From Sutterella sp. (GTDB taxonomy: Bacteria; Pseudomonadota; Gammaproteobacteria; Burkholderiales; Burkholderiaceae_F): DNA of 64,000 nucleotides. Below the pieces are notes generated by a model that made no database searches, had not been told where the DNA came from, and saw nothing but the letters and a program-made list of their open reading frames with translations. This document shows, piece by piece, positions 59,527 to 64,000 of this stretch. Location of the stretch: contig JAHHRH010000003.1 in NCBI GenBank assembly GCA_020025915.1, positions 18,014 through 82,013 of the forward strand, given 5' to 3'. Made by a program: the position numbers and the translations under genes. Numbering within the stretch: the first letter of the stretch is position 1; every line of letters starts with the position of its first letter.

Positions 59527-60216
59527 ATGCGTCAATGTCGTATTGCTCCTTCGATTCTTTCAGCAGATTTTGCTCGTCTCGGTCAAGAGGTGAGCGATGT
59601 GATTGCCGGAGGGGCGGACTGGATTCATTTTGATGTGATGGACAATCATTATGTCCCCAATTTGACCGTGGGTCCCTTGGTATTGAAAGCCATTCGCTCT
59701 TACTCGACGGTTCCTGTCGATGTGCATCTGATGGTGGAACCTGTTGATGAATTAGTGCCTGCTTTTGCGAAAGCTGGGGCTGACATTATTACGTTCCATT
59801 GCGAAGCATCGCGTCATGTTGATCGTACGTTGCAATTGATTCGCGATCATGGGTTGAAGGCGGGTTTGGTCTTCAATCCTGCGACGCCTCTAACGTACCT
59901 TGATTATGAATTGGATCGCTTGGATGTTGTTCTGTTGATGAGTGTGAATCCAGGTTTTGGTGGTCAAAGCTTTATTGAGTCGACGATGGAAAAGATTGCT
60001 CAAGTGCGGAGGCGTCTTGATCGTTACGAGGCAGAAACAGGGCGTCGAATTGTCTTAGAAGTTGATGGCGGTATTAAACCTTCTAATATTGCAAAGGTAG
60101 CTGCGGCAGGTGCGGATACGTTTGTTGCTGGTTCAGCAGTTTTTGGAGCGGGCTCTGCAGAGGGATATGCTCAGGTCATCTCTCAAATGAAGGCTGCAGT
60201 CGCTCAGTTGGATTAA
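59527..60216 (+). CDS. rpe: Ribulose-phosphate 3-epimerase
   Basis: Interconverts ribulose-5-P and xylulose-5-P. 229 aa from ATG 59527 (MRQCRIAPSILSADFARLG). Metal and catalytic residues in HFDVMDNHYVPN, DVHLMVE, MSVNPGFGGQ and VDGGI. It is coupled to gph without spacing. Confidence 0.96.
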   Translation: MRQCRIAPSILSADFARLGQEVSDVIAGGADWIHFDVMDNHYVPNLTVGPLVLKAIRSYSTVPVDVHLMVEPVDELVPAFAKAGADIITFHCEASRHVDRTLQLIRDHGLKAGLVFNPATPLTYLDYELDRLDVVLLMSVNPGFGGQSFIESTMEKIAQVRRRLDRYEAETGRRIVLEVDGGIKPSNIAKVAAAGADTFVAGSAVFGAGSAEGYAQVISQMKAAVAQLD

Positions 60217-60912
60217 ATGAACATGCAAAAGGTTAAAGCAGTACTCTTTGATTTGGATGGGACGCTCGTCAACTCGTTGCCAGAAATTTATCAAGGGGTA
60301 TCAAAGGCTGTGGCATCGATGGGGTACCAAGTGCCTTGCGAGGTTGTGGTGAGCGCGATGATTGGACGAGGCATTAGTGTCTTGGTCGATCGTCTTTGTG
60401 TGCATCTAGGTATCAGCTTAACAAGTGAAGCTCGTCAAACGTTATTTTCTCGTTTGTTAGCTGCTTGGGAAGAGGCGGGGGGACGCTATGTCACGTTTTA
60501 TCCAGGCGTGATGGATGCCATTGTTGCTTTGCGTGCGAAAGGCGTAAAGACCGCTTTAGTAACGAATAAGATTCATAGTTTGACTGTTGAGTTTATTGAG
60601 GGGCGTGGTATTGCTCACCTTTTTGATGCGGTAGTTGCTGGTGACGATTGCCCTAACAATAAACCTGCTCCTGACATGCTATTTAAGGCTCTGGAGATGT
60701 TGGAGGTTGATGCGGCAGAAGCCATTATGGTCGGCGATAGTCGAAATGACGCATTAGCAGGTCGCGCGGCGGGTGTGTCAGTTGCTTTGGTGGAGACTGG
60801 GTACAACGAAGGGGTCTCAATTGTCGATTGGGCGAGAGAAGCTGGGTTTACAAAAGTTTATCCAAGTGCTCGTAAGGTCTGCGAAAAAATTATCACAACA
60901 GGACAACTATAA
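60217..60912 (+). CDS. gph: Phosphoglycolate phosphatase (HAD family)
   Basis: 231 aa; HAD motif I FDLDGTLVNS, motif II TN, motif III Lys and motif IV GDSRNDA. The start directly abuts the rpe stop, the usual rpe-gph pair. In relatives trpE follows; here it does not. Confidence 0.93.
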   Translation: MNMQKVKAVLFDLDGTLVNSLPEIYQGVSKAVASMGYQVPCEVVVSAMIGRGISVLVDRLCVHLGISLTSEARQTLFSRLLAAWEEAGGRYVTFYPGVMDAIVALRAKGVKTALVTNKIHSLTVEFIEGRGIAHLFDAVVAGDDCPNNKPAPDMLFKALEMLEVDAAEAIMVGDSRNDALAGRAAGVSVALVETGYNEGVSIVDWAREAGFTKVYPSARKVCEKIITTGQL

Positions 60913-60914
60913 AA

Positions 60915-61340
60915 ATGAAAAAGACTTTATCACTGCTTGGTATGGCGGCATTGTTGGTAGTAAGCCCTGTTTCTGCGTCAGAAATGGTGGGAATAAATAT
61001 TTGCTATCAGAAAGCGAGTGACGACATAGAGAAGATTAACGCTTGCCTAGAAAAAGAGTTGAAGTACATTCAAGCCGAGCACAAGGATGCCGTTGAGCGC
61101 GTGACGGTGATTGCTAAGTCGTGGGATAAGCCCAATCGCAATCGAGTGCGTTGGGACAAGCAAATGAAGGCAAACCAAGCTTTTGAGGCGTATGTTAAAC
61201 GGGAATGTGACTTCATTAAAAATACGACGAAAGGGAACCGTATCATGGAAGAAAATGCGCAGTTAGCGTGTCGCATCAATCTCTATCGCATGCGTACCGA
61301 TATGTTGGAAAATCGGTTTCTTAGTTCTTCAAGAGAGTAG
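60915..61340 (+). CDS. Small secreted protein, LprI/DUF1311-like
   Basis: 141 aa. Signal peptide MKKTLSLLGMAALLVVSPVSA, then a helical domain with cysteines spaced as C...C...C...C (ICYQKA, NACLEKEL, RECDF, LACRIN). This pattern recalls lysozyme-inhibitor LprI-type domains. It begins two bases after gph and precedes ung by four, so it is part of that operon. Weak family assignment. Confidence 0.55.
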   Translation: MKKTLSLLGMAALLVVSPVSASEMVGINICYQKASDDIEKINACLEKELKYIQAEHKDAVERVTVIAKSWDKPNRNRVRWDKQMKANQAFEAYVKRECDFIKNTTKGNRIMEENAQLACRINLYRMRTDMLENRFLSSSRE

Positions 61341-61344
61341 CACT

Positions 61345-62055
61345 GTGTTAAACAGTTTGTTTGCACCAGTGGTGCCGGACTTTACGTTGCCACGAAGCGG
61401 GGTTTGGCAGGCGATATTAGAACGGTTTTTGGCCTCTCCGACAGGACAGCGGCTAATGTGCGACATTCAGGAATATATTGAAGCTGGAAAACAGATTTAT
61501 CCGCCTCAAGTTTTCAGAGCGTTCGATATTACGCCCGCAGAAGCGGTCACAGTAGTCATCCTAGGGCAAGATCCTTACCATGGTTTTGGTCAGGCAGAAG
61601 GGTTGGCTTTTTCCGTTCCAAATGGTGTGAAGGTACCTCCATCGTTACGTAATTTAAAAAAAGAATTACACCGCGATCTGCACTTGCCTATTACGCCTAA
61701 TGGCTCTTTGATTTCATGGGCGCAGCAAGGCGTGTTGCTGCTTAATGCCATTTTGACTGTTGAGGCAGATCTAGCGGCGAGTCACCGTAACTTAGGATGG
61801 CAACAGTTGACGGATGAGGTGATAGCGGCCATATCAGAAATGTCTGATCATGTGGTGTTTATGTTGTGGGGTAATTTTGCCCAAAGTAAGCGCCCTTTGA
61901 TTGACGAGTCTAAACATTTAGTGTTGTGTGCCAATCACCCTTCCCCACTATCCGCCAACCGTCCACCGGTGCCATTTTTGGGGTGTGGGCATTTCAGCGC
62001 AGCCAACGAGTGGTTGACTGCGCATGGTAAAAAGGCTATTGATTGGCAGTTCTAA
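61345..62055 (+). CDS. ung: Uracil-DNA glycosylase
   Basis: Removes uracil from DNA. 236 aa from a GTG start (61345). Catalytic Asp 76 in GQDPYHGFGQAEGLAFSVP; DNA-intercalating loop HPSPLSA. Its 3' end overlaps that of the opposing peptidase gene by 20 bases. Confidence 0.96.
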   Translation: MLNSLFAPVVPDFTLPRSGVWQAILERFLASPTGQRLMCDIQEYIEAGKQIYPPQVFRAFDITPAEAVTVVILGQDPYHGFGQAEGLAFSVPNGVKVPPSLRNLKKELHRDLHLPITPNGSLISWAQQGVLLLNAILTVEADLAASHRNLGWQQLTDEVIAAISEMSDHVVFMLWGNFAQSKRPLIDESKHLVLCANHPSPLSANRPPVPFLGCGHFSAANEWLTAHGKKAIDWQF

Positions 62056-63769
62056 GCCAGTTGAGTCCAAGGGGTGTTGGCTCTGAGACTGTTAAAGAGC
62101 CACACCCAGATTTTGGTTCAAGAGGGATTGCGAGTTTAGCAGCTCGTAAAACCTGTTCTCTGAAAAAGTGAATTTCAGCGATGGTGCCTCTTGCTTGAGA
62201 AATTAGCCGATCAAAGTCAGTCACTTTAATTTGATAACCGTTGAAAGCGACCAATTTGTCTTTTGCAAAAAGACCTGCTTGAAAAGCGGCACCTTCTGAG
62301 TGTGTATACCTTACAGTGATAAAGTCACGACTAGTATCAACAAAAAGTCCTAGTAGTGATTGGCATAAGGGCGTGTTTTGTGGGGCTTTTTCAGTGAATC
62401 CAAGGTGGGCTAAAGTGTCAGTCCATGTGGAATACCAAAGATCGGAGTCAGAGGTTTCGGTGAGCGAGATAAAGCGCTCAACTAAAAGCTGAGGAATCCA
62501 CTTGCTGAGGAACGTACCGTCAGCAAGTCCACGGTGCTCATGATTTGTAAGGGCCTCTTCAAACCAATTGCGTAACACAGTATCAAGCGATTGTTGATTG
62601 TTTGACTGGTGGCGTAAAGCAACGTCTAACATAAATGCGAGTTGAGCACCTTTGCCATAGTAAGATGTTTGAGCATAAGGGCTGTCATCCGTTTGTTTAT
62701 AAAGATGTACCCAGGCGTTAAAACTTGCGCTCGCAAGGGATTCATGATTAAACCCCTCACGTTCTCGAACTCGATTAAAGCGTTGACTCAGTAGATAAAG
62801 GAACTTTTCTTGATTGATTGTTCCTGCACGATAAGGAATTAAATTTTCGTAGTAAGAGGTAAAGCCTTCAAAAACCCATAAGTCATGAGTGTGCGATTCT
62901 CGATCTAATGAGTAGGGTAAAAAAGCTTGAGGTCGGAGAAATTTAACTAGCCAAGCATGAAAGTACTCATGGGAAACGAGTGTTAAAAAGTCAGGGTAGG
63001 CATCGGGTGCGGTGTCTTCGTGAAGCCCAGGTAAAGAGACTGCGTCATACTGGAGGACGCAGGAGGCTTCATGTTCGAGTCCTCCGTAAAGATGAGCACC
63101 TAAATGTAGGTGGAAGAGATATCGTGCGAACGGTACCTGCCCCCAAAAGTTTATTGTGGTGCTAATGATCGCCAAAAAGTCGTTTCGGATACGATCTAAA
63201 TCGAGCAAAGTGACCGATTGCCCAGAAATGATAATTTGATGTGGAATATTTTGATATTGAAGTTCGATCAGAGCAGAGGGCGTGCCTCTTTTGATGAGCG
63301 TAAACGGGGCGTCTAGTAAGGATGCGTAGTTGGGTGCTAGGAAATGGTGAGTGGTCGACGAAACGAGAGTTGTATAGATCTCATACTCAGGGGCGTTAAA
63401 TTCGACGTGGATAGCCGTTTGCGCATAGTTATCTGGTGCGATAAATAAGGCTGAAGGATTAATAAAACCTCGCCCATCGTCAAGCCAAGCGTCGTGAATA
63501 CCCGTACTATAAGCAAAAGCATTCCAAGTGATAGTAACAGTGGTGCCCTTGACAAGATTTGAAATAGTCCAATGATTTTTGTCTAGTTGTGTCAAAGTGC
63601 CGTGAGACGTGTGAAGATTGCGAAGACGACCAGCGTAATCGCGAATCAGATAGCTCCCACTAGTCCAATTAGGAAGGGTCAAGAGAAGATCGGAATCTTT
63701 AGCTACAAGAGATAGAGAGATATGAAATAAATGTGAGGAGGGGATCGGAGTAAGGTTGTAGTAAAGCAT
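62036..63769 (-). CDS. M61 family (glycyl aminopeptidase-like) metallopeptidase with PDZ domain
   Basis: 577 aa from ATG 63769 (MLYYNLTPIPSSHLF); the longer reading would run into the rrn promoter. Zinc motif HEYFH (about 267-271, VSHEYFHAWLVK) with a downstream FEGFTSYYE glutamate. A C-terminal PDZ-like segment follows (SLLGLFVDTSRDFITVRY onward). No signal peptide is seen, so probably cytoplasmic. Substrate unknown. Confidence 0.88.
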   Translation of the reverse strand: MLYYNLTPIPSSHLFHISLSLVAKDSDLLLTLPNWTSGSYLIRDYAGRLRNLHTSHGTLTQLDKNHWTISNLVKGTTVTITWNAFAYSTGIHDAWLDDGRGFINPSALFIAPDNYAQTAIHVEFNAPEYEIYTTLVSSTTHHFLAPNYASLLDAPFTLIKRGTPSALIELQYQNIPHQIIISGQSVTLLDLDRIRNDFLAIISTTINFWGQVPFARYLFHLHLGAHLYGGLEHEASCVLQYDAVSLPGLHEDTAPDAYPDFLTLVSHEYFHAWLVKFLRPQAFLPYSLDRESHTHDLWVFEGFTSYYENLIPYRAGTINQEKFLYLLSQRFNRVREREGFNHESLASASFNAWVHLYKQTDDSPYAQTSYYGKGAQLAFMLDVALRHQSNNQQSLDTVLRNWFEEALTNHEHRGLADGTFLSKWIPQLLVERFISLTETSDSDLWYSTWTDTLAHLGFTEKAPQNTPLCQSLLGLFVDTSRDFITVRYTHSEGAAFQAGLFAKDKLVAFNGYQIKVTDFDRLISQARGTIAEIHFFREQVLRAAKLAIPLEPKSGCGSLTVSEPTPLGLNWLRTANQ

Positions 63770-63779
63770 GAGAAAAAAC

Positions 63780-63808
63780 TTGACAAATAAAAAACTCTTA
63801 TGTATAGT
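63780..63808 (+). promoter_or_regulatory. rrn promoter P1
   Basis: Consensus TTGACA (63780-63785), 17 bases, TATAGT (63803-63808). Its -35 box lies only 10 bases from the divergent M61 start codon, so any UP element or Fis sites would be inside that gene. Confidence 0.85.
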
Positions 63809-63819
63809 ACGCCTTCTAT

Positions 63820-63853
63820 CTTGATTGAACAATGTTTTGACTGGTTAATCAAG
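63820..63853 (+). repeat. Inverted repeat between rrn promoters
   Basis: CTTGATT (63820-63826) and AATCAAG (63847-63853) form a 7-bp stem within the P1 transcript, upstream of P2. Confidence 0.45.
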
Positions 63854-63885
63854 ACAGGTCGACGAAAAAAGGTTTCAAAAAAAAA

Positions 63886-63914
63886 TTGACAACTGAAAAA
63901 ATCGTTGATAGAAT
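63886..63914 (+). promoter_or_regulatory. rrn promoter P2
   Basis: Consensus TTGACA (63886-63891), 17 bases, TAGAAT (63909-63914). A-rich sequence precedes it. Confidence 0.8.
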
Positions 63915-63921
63915 TAAAAAC

Positions 63922-64000
63922 CTACGTCAAATAAATCACGTAGTAAGTTCTTTAAAAATCAGAATTCAACGAACCGATAAGTGTGAACATCGGCAGTTTC
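63922..64000 (+). promoter_or_regulatory. 16S rRNA leader with boxA-like antiterminator
   Basis: CTACGT/ACGTAG hairpin (63922-63943, boxB-like), then GTTCTTTAAAAA (63947-63958, boxA-like), then CCGAT/ATCGG (63974-63993). The order and the CCGATAAGTGTG element are typical of betaproteobacterial rRNA leaders. The 16S gene begins outside the window. Confidence 0.8.

Noticed and set aside
63770..63832. Longer N-terminus for the M61 peptidase
   Set aside because: It would place codons across the rrn P1 promoter, and the family start fits MLYYNLTP at 63769.
1..64000. CRISPR arrays, insertion sequences, prophage or defence systems
   Set aside because: No regularly spaced repeats, transposase, integrase, or nuclease/helicase clusters were seen. 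The window is core genome throughout.

Overview
The window is a 64 kb stretch of a betaproteobacterial chromosome. Three things point there: the order tuf-tRNA(Trp)-secE-nusG-rplKAJL-rpoBC-rpsLG-fusA-tuf-S10-spc-alpha operons, an mla operon with mlaA between mlaD and mlaC, and the order murA-his-hinT-tatABC-degS-nif3-sspAB-tRNA(Thr). The moderate GC content and the missing aerobic and biosynthetic modules suggest an anaerobic, host-associated member of Burkholderiales such as Sutterellaceae. That placement is an inference from gene content, not from any search.

Layout. 1-32,100: the ribosomal protein, RNA polymerase, elongation factor and SecE/SecY superoperon, all on the + strand, in almost canonical order but without infA between secY and rpmJ. 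32,100-40,000: hslR, then hemB, engB, guaC, lysA, lptM and mrcA on the - strand, with cyaY on + diverging from lptM. 40,270-44,560: a thioesterase and the mlaFEDACB lipid-transport operon. 44,700-52,100: murA, a lone hisI, hinT, tatABC, a DegS-like protease on -, nif3, sspAB and tRNA-Thr. 52,340-55,700: prmC, prfA and hemA on -. 55,750-63,770: a small hydrophobic protein gene, queC, tRNA-Phe on -, dsbC, mltA on -, rpe, gph, a small secreted protein, ung and an M61 peptidase on -. 63,780-64,000: tandem rRNA promoters and the leader of an rrn operon whose 16S gene lies beyond the window.

There is no prophage, CRISPR array, insertion sequence or obvious defence island. The most unusual content is regulatory. 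Several operon promoters in the ribosomal region sit inside perfect or near-perfect inverted repeats, with the -10 box in the loop. These look like the terminator of one operon wrapped round the promoter of the next. The leaders of rpoB, rplJ, rplN, rpsD, rplQ, rplC and rpsL are strongly structured. The rpoB leader can form two mutually exclusive hairpins, the second with a U-rich tail, which is the layout of an attenuator.

Other points of note are an orphan HisI that has lost the conserved Cys and the third Asp of its D-C-D-x-D metal motif, at a locus where the rest of the his operon has vanished; loss of the bc1 complex genes between nif3 and sspA; and the lptM/cyaY pair, whose divergent start codons are only 16 bp apart.
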